DNA of 64,000 bases, taken from contig CM067358.1 of the NCBI GenBank assembly GCA_034190875.2, forward strand, positions 41,879,223 through 41,943,222, written 5' to 3'. Shown here in pieces: positions 27,219-38,984 of this stretch (the stretch's first letter is position 1; every line of letters starts with the position of its first letter). A program made the position numbers and the translations under genes. This DNA is from Urechis unicinctus. Its lineage: Eukaryota > Annelida > Polychaeta > Xenopneusta > Urechidae. The notes beneath the pieces were generated by a model. The model was not told where the DNA came from, did not search any database, and saw nothing but the letters and a program-made list of their open reading frames with translations.

Positions 27219-27993
27219 GAATCATTTTATATAGCACTGATTACACATTTATGATCAAGCACCCAGAGAGGTAAGTAAGTCACTAGATATGTTAGTGATT
27301 GGCCGTATGTATAGCATAATTTTGGAATACCTATAAAGAGCATAATCCGCTAATACCGGACAAAACAAATGCTGGCATGCTGCAATCACCGAGAGCTGCA
27401 GGTGTTGGTTATTGCGTCAACCCTTGAATCATTTACATAGATGACTAGTAATAAAATGCGCCCCTTAGCAACGATTACGAATAACATTCAGGATAAACAT
27501 AAGTGACATGTGTCACCAACGTTAAAGGTGCTGTTAGTTCTATTGGCGTACGCATGACGTAAAAAAATGATGCAGTCATGTATCCCCACACTTTCCTTCA
27601 TTACAAATCACGTTGATTGATTGATCATACATGACGATCGCGACTGCTTGGCCTTAACAGTTTCAATGAACAGTCCGATGAGTTTTTTCCACATGTTGCC
27701 ATTTATTTTGTACATTCTACCCGGAAGGGTAAAGTTGAAAATACAGCTTGCGACGCAAATTATTCCGAGGCACCCAACCCCGCAGCCACCCTATTTTCAA
27801 GAGCCATACAAATGTAAGTAAAATGAATACGTCAAAGATTAAAATCCCCCCAAAATTCCGTATTAGACCGCGACTTAAGGTCGGCTATCTATCAATAAAA
27901 TATAACAATAGTCCGATAAAGCATAGAGACACACACCAAACTGCAATTTGTTTAGGGCAAAGCAACGTTTGCAGACAGACAACTTCTCCATAC

Positions 27994-28308
27994 TTAGAAA
28001 AAATAAATAATAGCTGCAGTGTCACATAAAGTATCTCTTATCATTATATCACGTGACATCTCACCCACTGTCCAGTTCCGCCAAATGACTACGACAGCGT
28101 CATAGCCATAGTATGTTGCTATGGTGGTCTTCAAATATGTTGTGATTTGGGTTGAAGAGAACAACGAAATGACGTACAATAAAACACTGCTACGTCGTTT
28201 CAATAACATTACTGATGATGAACCAGTAAGTGACTCGTCTATGGCTAATAACAACTTGCAACCATATCCACTCATGGTTGCAATACAGTCAGTTTGAGTT
28301 TTATACAT
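27994..28308 (-). CDS. 104-codon minus-strand ORF of unknown function (copy A)
   Basis: Partner of the 110-codon frame at 62,618-62,950. The two differ by an 18-bp in-frame indel and 12 substitutions. By hand I count 7 synonymous (including three in one KTTIAT segment) and 5 amino-acid-changing differences, whereas neutral drift should give roughly three altering per synonymous change. The peptide has a hydrophobic stretch (SVLLYVISLF) and a TTIATYYGYDAVVVIW segment. No family is recognised. The sequence also continues open on the opposite strand in copy B, so the frame assignment is not certain. Confidence 0.35.
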   Translation of the reverse strand: MYKTQTDCIATMSGYGCKLLLAIDESLTGSSSVMLLKRRSSVLLYVISLFSSTQITTYLKTTIATYYGYDAVVVIWRNWTVGEMSRDIMIRDTLCDTAAIIYFF

Positions 28309-28733
28309 TGAGTTGGCGTTTGAAGTTCACTGAGTCTACTCGAACAATATAGGGTACCGACTCTTCCATATATTGTTTGCTCTGTCTCAGCCATAGGTGA
28401 ATGGATATTGATTTTCCAAATGCAAATAAACACCATCATTAGTTTATCTATAGAAAAAAGTTTGTACTAGTACCAACTCCCCAGAGAGACTAGTGTTAAT
28501 TAATGTCACACATAGCAGAAAAAGACTTGTATCTTTATTCCGACATAGCGGAAACGAGCTTTGTAGCTCACGTTTGGAATCTTTTTCGTATGCCTGGAAC
28601 CCGTTGAAGAGTGACTGTGCCTGTATCGCTTATTCCGGATCTGGCATGTCTTCTGTATTATTTAGTTTGCTATACCAACTCCTTTACAGAGATTAGTAAA
28701 CGATCGTCTGGCCATCCTGAGTCTCAAATACGC

Positions 28734-29619
28734 AATAATGTTATAACGAAATGATCTCTGATTGCCTTATATGGGGCTGAACAGTCTCTTCAACATAACA
28801 TAAATTACGAAGTTGTCCAAAAATCATATACTAGGTTATATTATGGAGGATTGTGATACCGCTCACTGACTTAATCAGTAAAAAGAGCGTGTGGATCTTA
28901 CTGAGCTTCATCAGCTTCATTATAGTATTGATGCTTCAGTATATAGAAGTTGACAGGCTACCATAAAAAGTCCCTAACAAAAAATGGTGCCCTTAAAAGT
29001 TAAAGCAAAACATGTTTATAGTGGCAGTCTAAATATATGAATGCTGTTGAAAAATGGCGTCTACATGCTTCTTCGCATGTGCCCCTCAGTTTGCAGGGTG
29101 CATAGTGACTAATTAGCTGTGACTGATACAAGCATAATATTTCACGTTTCATCAAAGTTTAGACTCTCAAACACAAAATTTTGCAATGTACTTGAGCAGT
29201 CAGTAGGGGCTGACATTTGGTCTAAGCGGTCATATAGCAATTCACTGACTTACATGTCATTATATGAGTTTTGTTGCTATAGTCTACACGTATGACCATA
29301 TATCAGGTCCTGCTATCAATTTCAAGTTATATTTATCAGTTTTATATCTAAAGCAAACGCAAAAAGTCGCCTGCCTTAATTCATCTTGCTTAGGTTCATC
29401 CAAGCCACAGTTACAGCATGTCTTAACCCTCACATGCTGCTACACAAACACATAGCCAGCCATTATGTGGTAGGTGATCAATTCAAGGTGTAGGTTGCGG
29501 TTGCTCGGATAGTTTTGAGAGCAGCAAACCTCGTAATCAGATTTTGAGTTTGATTTGAAAGTGGAATATCTCTGTTAGGTTTTACTGTTCTACTGCAGCA
29601 ATTTCCAATTGACGACTTG
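28734..29619. other. Spacer, unique gene-free stretch
   Basis: Begins where copy A loses alignment to copy B. No gene, RNA or mobile element is visible. Confidence 0.45.
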
Positions 29620-30000
29620 CCATCCGGAGGTTCAAATGTAAAATATAACCTATGATTGCATTCCCATGCAAGTTTGTATTTATTTAACTGAAAGAGAAAA
29701 TAAATAACATGCCGTGAGTGTATAAATTAGTTATTTGGATTTTCAGCGAAAGCTAAACCGCACTGTAAATGGAACCACGGATATATAATCGGCTTCCCCA
29801 TATCCTCGTTAGTGATTGATTTGACAATTTCGTATTAGGGCTACCATCCATGTAGTCTTGGCATCTGCTTGCATTCCATGCATGCGACTACATTCCTCTC
29901 CGTTAGTTCATTAAGTTCATGGATCGATTGCACACGTTAAGATACAGCCATACCAATCGGAGCGTAATCCACGAATTATGACGTGGCGCTGATTCGTTAT
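29620..30000 (+). repeat. Repeat family V, member 1
   Basis: TATGATTGCATTCCCATGCA, then TATATAATCGGCTTCCCC, TTAGTG-TTTGA and GGGCTACCATCCATGTAG occur here and, in the same order, at 37,930-38,150 and 38,365-38,570. Members share roughly three quarters of their bases by eye and differ by many short indels. Confidence 0.75.
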
Positions 30001-30289
30001 AATATACAGGCATTATATTGTGCTACAAAAGCAATAAACGTGACCGAATGAAGTGATTGCTGGCCATAGAGAGCTCTTGTGTGGTGTGGAAAATGATTTT
30101 GAGGCTAACTTTTAGGATCCGTGCGAAGGTGGGTATGTGAGTGGTGTTGGATAAATTTGTAATGTCCCAAATCGGAATATTGTAGAAATATAGTCATTAT
30201 GGCTATCAGCAGATTACACACAGGTCCTCGATGATGGTACCACACTGTGGGACAAAATGAGCAACCCGTACAAGTAATTTAATGGTTAA

Positions 30290-31270
30290 GGTAATGGGTC
30301 CGTGATCTACTGCGCACACTTCCTGCACATGTTTTCCGCGCGTGTTTTGTTATTTCTAGCCGTTGTAACGACTGGCAGCCGCGCCAACAACCTGTCAAAA
30401 CACACTGTCAATATCGAAATGTATGGAAAAACTAGTGATTCTCTGGGCAAATACTGCTCTAAAGGCTAAAAAAGAAAACTAGAACAGTTTTTGAAGATTC
30501 GAAGGCATAATTCAAGCCAAGAAACAGACGAGGTGAGTTTCGAAGAGGCGTTGGCGATACTCGAGGATGACAGTCTACATGAACAGGACGAATGCCATGA
30601 TCAGTTTCACGCGACGTCTGGCATGTTTGTGGTTGACCCAGATTCCGATCGTTAAATTGTAAACACGAGTACCGGCCTGCCTTCTCCCTAGACCTCTGCT
30701 AGTGAGGACAGTACAGATACTTGTGTAGCCGTCGCAGCAAACACACTCACAGACGGCAATCATGTTATTTTTCACCTATAGACAAATTATAAAACTGCAA
30801 TTTATGACCAAATTAGTTTGGGAACACCAGTTCATATTTTCTACAGATGTAGCATATACATTAAATTACAATATAGCACAAAATAGGAATTTTCGATCTG
30901 TTATTTTTTAGCTTGACTTTTTTAGGGTAAAAAATGTTTTTTTAGCAAAATATCTTCAATTATTAAAGTTAATTAATTTTAATCTCACTTCAATTATATT
31001 TCCTAAATTAGCATGTTAAGTACTTGAAGACACATATCTGTCATTACACACACACATAAAGTCATATTTAGCAATATATTTATTGAAATTATTGAAATTA
31101 TTTTGCGGCCGATAATGGCGTGACAGGGGTATCAATCAAGTTGTCATAGCAACCAAACCAGTTTGGGTACCCTAAGTTTGTTTGCTGGAACCTGATTATG
31201 GAGCTTTAAAGATCATATTTGCAAAATTTTACAAAATTCTATCTGATATAAATAGCACGGACCCATTACC
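30290..31270. mobile_element. TTAA-flanked DNA transposon, piggyBac- or Kolobok-like, decayed
   Basis: Perfect 15-bp terminal inverted repeats GGTAATGGGTCCGTG (30,290-30,304) and CACGGACCCATTACC (31,256-31,270), immediately flanked by TTAA on both sides (30,286-30,289; 31,271-31,274). TTAA target duplication is the hallmark of piggyBac and Kolobok. Inside, about 30,509-30,654, a plus-strand frame reads an acidic peptide with SFEEALAILEDDSL and ends at TAA; acidic N-termini of this kind are common in piggyBac transposases. Upstream in the same frame a short MYGKTSDSLGKY segment is separated by a stop. The rest is AT-rich with no transposase core, so this is a 981-bp internally deleted, non-autonomous copy. 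Confidence 0.82.
30509..30654 (+). pseudogene. Remnant of transposase N-terminus, acidic
   Basis: About 48 codons rich in Glu and Asp (HNSSQETDEVSFEEAL, then ILEDDSLHEQDECHD, ending VVDPDSDR and TAA). The stop followed by AT-rich sequence indicates truncation by internal deletion. Assignment to a piggyBac-type transposase is inferred from composition and from the TTAA flanks, not from conserved catalytic residues, which are absent here. Confidence 0.4.
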
Positions 31271-31489
31271 TTAAGTCGGCATATCCGACACACAGTGGTC
31301 ACGGACTGTCCAGTGGTGACTGTGATATGTTACGTATACATCACAAGCGATTGTCCGTACCTGTTCAGTAAATCTGATTGATGTTTAAGTTCACTTACCA
31401 AATCATGTAAACTTGTCTTATCTTTCGGCACCTACATATCTTCCTGTTACGTGTGTCCACTGTCGTGGTCGAACATTGTGGAACGTTTG

Positions 31490-31860
31490 ATATATCGACA
31501 ACAGATAACTGCCCAGTGTAATGAATAGATGGTAAATATTAGAACGTCAATACTGTGTTAACCAATCCCTACCTGTCTGAAAGATCGGCATTATGTTTTC
31601 GATTACTAGTAAAAGTGGTTGCAATGTGTTCGGGATTAAATGAGGTAAGGTACCTATTCACTATTTGCACGACGGAGGAGGTTTCTTGTTACGGGTCAAT
31701 TGTCCGCGATAGAAGTACACATCTTGTCACATCTTCTGTCAAATTATTTGCACATTTCATTGATTGTTATTTGTTTCTACTGCTGTTGAATCATTAGAGC
31801 AATCAGTCTCTATAATTAATATTTGTTGGGCGGGAGAATTAAATGTTAGTGTGAACAAGT
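31490..31860 (+). repeat. Diverged paralogue of 38,985-39,180
   Basis: TACCTATTCACTATTTGCACG and the adjacent GAGGAGG segment match TACCTAATCACTATTTGCACG at 39,045. TTTGTTGGGCGGGAGAATTAAATGTT matches TTTGCTGGGTGAGGGAATCAAATGTT at 39,155. Short open frames at 31,555-31,797 and 38,984-39,202 agree in phase (RYLFTICTTEE and KYLITICTCEE), but no family is recognised. Confidence 0.6.
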
Positions 31861-31919
31861 TACATTTAGAAGGCCTATTATTGTAAGGGGAAGCAAGCTC
31901 AAACATTCACTTAGACGCC

Positions 31920-33000
31920 GTTTTTTGTAACAGCTACAGAAGACCATATTACGCAATAAGGTCATGCTATCTTATCATTGATGTTAACAAATTAACAGTA
32001 GCGAATGTGACGGCGAGTTCTTATCATAGTGGTGTGAAACAAGCCGTACAAAACAAAGCAAACTAAGTTCAGTGACTTCACATTTTGCATTAGTGTCGTA
32101 GTCAGGCTCTCTATTTGCATCGGCTCATTACTCAACTGATTTTTTTCCATTCTCATGTGAGTTGAAAATTGATGTCGAAAGTGTGGTCAATAAATCTTCA
32201 CATATTTGCCTAACGCATGGAAGTGACATCTCTTTTCTTAAACACAAAATATAAAATATTTCTTTCTGTCAGTTCCACAAGGTAAGACTTCATGGAAAAA
32301 CGACCAGGCATCGTTCTTAAAAACGCTGTATCTGCTGTTAACACCATCCATCGGACGTTCACCAATCTATTGATTATAATAATGCGCCCTGCAAATTTAT
32401 CACACGTCTCTTAGAACCTGCTTATTTTCGTTCTTAAAAACGCTGTATCTGCTGTTAACACCAATCATCGGACGCTCACCAATCTATTGATTATAATAAT
32501 GCGCCCTGCAAATTTATCACACGTCTCTTAGAATCTGCTTATTTTCGCAAACCATGCGCCTAATCTGTTTGCCGTGGCCAGAGCCCCTGCAATGCGCGTA
32601 TATTTGACGACTGATATAGATTGCTATCAGCTGGAATATGCAGACGTAACAGCTGATTGGCAGCCAGAGGAATGCATTCTACTTATATATGCTTTATCAC
32701 TATGCTGCTTTCAGTTTTAATTACCAAACGAAATATAACTAATCCTATTCGTAAAGTCAGGTAATATAAATGTCAGCACTTGTCCGCCAAATAGTGGGGG
32801 ACATGCCCGTCCGACCAATACATACTATTTATCTAGTGACCCGCGAAAGACATTTACGCAGTCTGGGGAGCGGTAAACTGATACATTACTGCCCGCCAGC
32901 TACATGCCTCACGGTGCTGTCTAATTTAGAACTGCCATTAAATGCTATAACTTATTCCTGCACTATGTTTAATTCAGTAATCAAGGCTGAACAATTCAAG
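31920..33000 (+). repeat. Repeat family W, spacer member 1
   Basis: Ordered matches to 24,308-25,300: ACAGCTACAGAAGACCATAT (31,929), GTCGTAGTCAGGCTCTC (32,096), ACCAGGCATCG (32,302), TATATGCTTTATCACTATGCTG (32,684), CACTTGTCCGCCAAATAG (32,778) and CAGTCTGGGGAGCGGTAAACTGAT (32,858). It carries its own 117-bp tandem duplication. Confidence 0.8.
32312..32545 (+). repeat. Two-unit 117-bp tandem duplication
   Basis: Unit 1 is 32,312-32,428 and unit 2 is 32,429-32,545. Both begin CGTTCTTAAAAACGCTG and differ at only a few positions (CATCCATCGG/CAATCATCGG, ACGTTC/ACGCTC, AACCTG/AATCTG). The high identity shows it is much younger than the surrounding repeat family. Confidence 0.93.
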
Positions 33001-34924
33001 TGACCCCTAATGAGGATATGTAGCTGCATTCATTTCCACACTACCAAATTGCTTTTTCCAATGATGGTCTGAGAAACGCACATGATACTGGATATGACAT
33101 CTATAAAGCACTTTGACATCGACAACAATGGGCTGTCTACACATAATATTAAGAATGGAGGTCATTTGTGAGAATATTGACTTTAATAAGACGAAACGAG
33201 AGTAAAATATCGGAAGAAATCAGCATACGAAATGCCTTGCATGTCACACGATGGCGCTTCGTCTGCATCTAGCCATGTATTTTCAATGCTCTTGTCTATC
33301 CCGGAGCGTGGCGCAATTGCAATGTTGTTTTTAGAAAAGCATTCATCTCCAAATAGTTAACGATTTCTTGCATATACACAATTATCAACGATACACGTTG
33401 TTTTGCAGCATCAAGACCGCTAGCCGAATTCCACCTCCCACCACACAGTCGACGCGGCTCCCTTATTCTCCCTTATTCCCTCCCAAATGTCATTCGAGCA
33501 TATTTACTGATTATTTTTGAGAATCATAAACGCTATCAATACGGCTCCAATCATGACATAGATAACCATGGTTAAATAACTTTTGCAATATATAATACGG
33601 TACTTAAAATGCGAAAGTGTCGACAGGCACCGCGATACATTGGAATGAATCATACCGTGATTATTCCATAATGGATAAATTAGGTCAGTAACCACGATAT
33701 ATTCGTGACAGAGCTGAATGTTGATGCTAAGCTATAATTATGATAAAGCATTTGATGTTGCCATCTACCAACTATAACTTTTTGGCTTCGTCAGTTCTGT
33801 GTTTGCAACCATAAACGACCACCAGTCAATCCTGCTTGATTATGCAAGATTTCATTGCAACATGCTACATTTTTGTAACTCTTATGTGCTAGCAAGTTGA
33901 CCACTTTAATGATGTTACATTTTCATAATCATCAGGACATTATTGAAGTTGTGCACCCATTAAGACAAACTGCTACATAATAAGACACATAGCAAATCTA
34001 CTGACAGGGGACGATCGATTCTAATGCATGGAGGAATTTGTCTTTATCGACCGTACCAAATGGAGTTAGCTCATAATGCACTCAATTGTTACACGGGAGC
34101 AACGGATACCATCGCATTTGCCATGACTAATAAGAGATTTACGCCGTTGATATGCATATGCAATTCATTATATAATTCGACAAAGCGGAGTGACAAACAC
34201 ACAAGGTACAGAAGACAGATATGAATATGATCATCGAAAGTCTGTTTATTGTCCACGCTTGTAAATGCAAATAAATTATGTTATTAACAATTATAATGTC
34301 TAACACCAACCAGCAAGACCAGCCCGGCAGGCCCATCAAATAAATCGTCACTAAGAAGAAGCACCGGCAGGTAAAGAAAATACAAGCATTAATGTCATAC
34401 GTGACGCAAGTGATAACATTTGCCCCTACATGCCCCCCCCTGATGACTCATTTACTACACCTGCCAAATATCAGCTTATATGACCCTGAACTACCGTCCC
34501 TAACAAGGTGAACGTATCTTAAACCTAGTATGCAACGATGGGATTGTCTTGCGGTTGCTATTTGTCGTACCAAACTGAATTTGCCGTGACAGGAGACACA
34601 ATATTGAACAGTTTATTCATAGCCACATTTATAGCCAAGTACTTCGTTTATCTTTCCGAGGTCAGGCAAATGAAGAAGCGAAAAAAATTACGTTCAATTA
34701 AATGATTGAGGATGTTGATTGGTAAATGGGCCTCTGCTTGCTGTACCATATACGCGTGTTTGTCAAATATGGATATCGTACGTAACCGTTTGGGTAACAT
34801 TATCAAATGTCACTGTCCTTAATGGCTTAAACTACCAACCGACTAAGGCTGAACTTCTGATCACACCAATCGACTGATTACAGTCATTCTTCCTTCACTT
34901 TACACAAATTTACATACACAACAC
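33001..34924. other. Spacer, no gene seen
   Basis: Short open frames (33,504-33,695 minus; 34,024-34,224 plus; 34,139-34,351 minus) lack recognisable domains. A C9 run lies at 34,433-34,441. Nothing further can be supported. Confidence 0.4.
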
Positions 34925-35031
34925 GACTATATATATGAATATATATCTGATATACATATATAATCGACTGATATACTATATAGTATATATATCTATTCCT
35001 AAATCATATGTATATAAATATATATATATGC

Positions 35032-35087
<56 letters not shown>

Positions 35088-35175
35088 GCATATAAATATA
35101 TACACATATATATATATATATGTATATATATGTATATATAGATATATGTATATATTTATAATATAAATATATATA

Positions 35176-35230
<55 letters not shown>

Positions 35231-35244
35231 TATATATATATATA

Positions 35245-35275
<31 letters not shown>

Positions 35276-35291
35276 CTAGCAAATATATATC

Positions 35292-35325
<34 letters not shown>

Positions 35326-35405
35326 GATATATATATAATATATATATGTATATATGTATATATATATATGAGTAAATATATATCTATATATATAAATATA
35401 TATAG

Positions 35406-35466
<61 letters not shown>
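34925..35466. repeat. Long (AT)n microsatellite, interrupted
   Basis: About 540 bp, the longest AT tract in the window, with frequent GTAT, AAAT and AGAT interruptions that make it less pure than the tract at 63,679. It is flanked by ordinary sequence with no duplication of the flanks seen. Confidence 0.95.
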
Positions 35467-35468
<2 letters not shown>

Positions 35469-37799
35469 AGTTAGTAAGATTACTGCGTGGCGTCATAGGG
35501 TTGGTAGTATATAATTTATGTTCGGCTACTGTAGCATATAAGGTGAACAAGTTGATGGCGCTCCATGAAGTTTGGGTAGTTCGGTCATGTTCATGAACCT
35601 TTGGTTGATGACTACACAGTGCGTCATTCAGTTCAACCTGACATTTTCAAATAGCTGATGCAAGGGGCTGAATCCACAACCACATACAGAGACTCTTTTT
35701 GCTATTTGCCAAGTCATAAGAATAGCTGCAAATGACATTGTCCTTATATATGATAACCTGCAATACAATACCTCTCATAAACAATTACACTTGACGATGT
35801 CTTTTACTTTATAGTAATGTATGATTATTTTATGAAAATGTTCGACTAAACACAACAGAACTCTATATATTTGCTTATCCATTAACTCAAAATAGAACAA
35901 TTCATACAACCAGCTCATTTTTAGGATATCATAATGCTTGGGCTATGTTATAACTTGAACTAAGTTATGCATTTTGCAGGCAGATGCTACAAAAACTGTT
36001 AGATACGCCGGCATGGTTTAATACACAATATGTCTGTCCATAATTAATTTTTTCGGAGATATTAGACCTCAGTCGCCTTGGCGGATATGCTGCTGTATAT
36101 GTCTGGTATTAATCCGGAGAGCACAAGTGCTGGCGTTGCGGTTATTTCCCTCTCTTTATGCAAGTCCATTATCTATGATGTTACAGACGCCAGTTGAACG
36201 CCGATACAGTTGCCATGTCACGCATGCCACACAGACACCAGTGCAAGTCTTTTAAAGATTGGACGTCTTTGATCTTTACATTGCGCCTGCAAGCTGATTA
36301 CCATTGTAATTGTCGTCTGCCGGCCGCTTTAACTTCATTAAGATATGGCAGCTGTTATATAAATATGCTATTTGGAGATTATCCTCTGAGTTGCATGATG
36401 TCGCTTGGATGTAGTTGTTGCTGAAATACATTAGTGTGTGCTTTACCGGAAATGCATCACATATAACGCGTTCATATTGTGTACATATATTGTATCGATT
36501 TCTGCTTAAAGGCCTATATAACCGGATGTTTTTGAAAACTTCACAAATAATTATGCGTTCAAAGAGCCTCAATAATATTTGCCGTTTCTGTAAGAAAAAA
36601 AATGTAAAACGTCGTACATCGCTTATTTTGTAATCCAATTACGAGGAGATACAACATCTGGGTCGTCTGACAGAATTGTCGATCAAGTATAATTTAATAA
36701 TGCGCTTAATAAGTCGAAGCCTTGTGTTTTGTCCAGGGTGTGTTTGGTGAGGATCATTGAATTAATGACCATTTTGGCGCTAAGGCTAATGAATGTACCA
36801 TGCTTTGAACGAATGTGAATCCACTGCAAACGACCAGTTTTGAACCTGCAAAAAAAAAAGCTCTGATTCTGATCTGCAGAGCACCTAGGCAAGGCTGGCT
36901 CTGACGGATGTCACAGGTGAATCACGAGAGACCCAACTATCTGCGGCTGACGTAGCGAAAGCAGAATGAAAATCACTGCACTGCATGCTGGACCAGTTAT
37001 CCGTTCTTATACCCATTGACATACCGCGTTGGAATGTTTGAATATATCGCCCTACCAAAATATTTGTGGGTCTCTATTTGGGCTGTGAGATTGTTGCATG
37101 ATTTCCGACGAAAGAGTGTTGGAAAATAAACCAGTATGAGGGGAAACATGCCATCGCCGGCCTACCTTTTGGCCTGGAGCCACGTGCTTTTGTTTACAAT
37201 TAAGCTCCCTCGAAACCAGGTGGTGCGCTGATCCCGAGATTCACAAAACAAACGTCCTAATCGGGTATCTTAATATAATAAGACCTTTGTTCATGCTGGA
37301 AATCAACATCACTTCATTCTGTCAACTGACTGAGGTGTCCTCAATAATGGCTTATCAAACAATATATTATGCATGACACCTCGGTGGAAAATTAAGGTGT
37401 CATTTCTGAATATGTAGACTGTACAGATGACTTATTTAGTGATGTACTTCCGGAAAACCGTTTGCCTACCCATTTATATTGTCATAATATCTGTACAATT
37501 TATCAGGTTCTACACATAATTCATTGCTTTTCATCCGATTATGGATGAACGGGGTAGTTACCTTCTCCTTGAATATCAGTGTAACTGCAAAACAATTATA
37601 GTATTGGATACTTGTATCTTCGAGCTGTTTAACCCAAATTTATGGATATCTTTCCGAGTTGCTTCTATTTGTGTAGGTATTTAGACTGACATCAGCCATT
37701 GGGATTGATGGAAGGATTTGGTGTCCATAATTGTTAACCGGACTAGCCGTTGAAAAATCGATTGCTCGTTTGGGCTTTTAAGCATAAGGGAGTTTTGAT
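35467..37799. other. Spacer, no gene supported
   Basis: Open frames at 36,276-36,638 (minus, 120 codons) and 36,194-36,633 (plus, two frames) overlap on opposite strands and have no recognised domain. A short run of 10 A lies at 36,849-36,858. Confidence 0.4.
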
Positions 37800-38600
37800 G
37801 ACTGTTTATGTAAGATATTAACTCTAGCAGCTTACTTGATTCACTCGCTTCCGCTGATTCTCTTATAGCCACCCCTTGAGAATGCTAAATCTGAGCTTGA
37901 TATATTAATTTGCGTATCGTAATTATCAAGAGGTAAACTCCATGTTCTGATTGCATTTCCTTGCAGGTTTAGGTGAAATATATGAGCAGATTAATAACTT
38001 CGTTACTTGGAATGGAGAAAGAGAACTGTAATGGACTGTAAACGGAAGCTCCAACCAATAATCGGCTTCCCAAAACCCGCATTAGTGTTCGATTTGATAA
38101 CTTTCAAGAGCGCTGCTCCAATTAGTGCTACCATCAATGTAGGCTTGGTATCTGAGAGATCCATTGCAAGGTTAATTAACTTTATGTATCGTTTGCACAC
38201 TTACAGACTCATACAACGATTAACGACTGTCCACGCACGAGATTAGCTCTATCCGCTTACTTGATCCTCTCGTTTCTGCTCATCTATTGACCCCTCTAGA
38301 AGGCAAAGCCCGATCACGGCGAATTACTTTGCATATCGTAATTATCAAAAGGTCAACGTATTCCTATGATTGCATTCCCTTGCAAGTTTAGATTTACTGA
38401 GCGGTAATACATGAGTAGATTAATAAATAATCCTGAGTATTTAGTTTAGTTACCTGGAGTGGAAGCGAGAGCTAGGATTTTCTGTAAGTGAAACTACTAA
38501 CCAATAATCGGCTAACCCAAATCCTCATTAGTGCTCAATTTGATATCTTCCAATTAGTGCTACCGTCCCTGTAGTACCGATCGACTGCACAAGACACAGT
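37800..38600 (+). repeat. Repeat family V, tandem pair of about 420-bp units
   Basis: TTACTTGATTCACTCGCTTCCGCTGATT (37,833) pairs with TTACTTGATCCTCTCGTTTCTGCTCATC (38,256). CGTATCGTAATTATCAAGAGGT pairs with CATATCGTAATTATCAAAAGGT (37,912 and 38,332). CCAATAATCGGCTTCCCAAAAC pairs with CCAATAATCGGCTAACCCAAAT (38,054 and 38,499). The spacing of about 420-445 bp defines a two-unit tandem array; a single dispersed member is at 29,620. Confidence 0.85.
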
Positions 38601-38984
38601 CAAGCCGATGCATGTTGCAAGCATTATCAGCGATTTAAGACGTAGCACTGATTTGTTCCCAGTTGCAGGCAGGATAAACGCGACGGTTCACTATTGTCAC
38701 ACGCTACTAAGCTCCATGCTATATGTGTTGATTTGGCTGAACTTGAAATGACCCCAAACTACAATTGTAGAGATATAATCTATATACTATTAACGTGGTT
38801 AATTTACACCTGGCATCCAAATATTCTATAACACACCATATTCGTGATTTTATAGCTCAATAAAATATGTGTTAGCAATGGTAGTTCACACAAGTTATAA
38901 AAATCAGTAGCTCGACGCAAGGATGACTTGGCATGGTATAATACACATATATTCTACTTATTTTTCTGAATGATACACATTACA

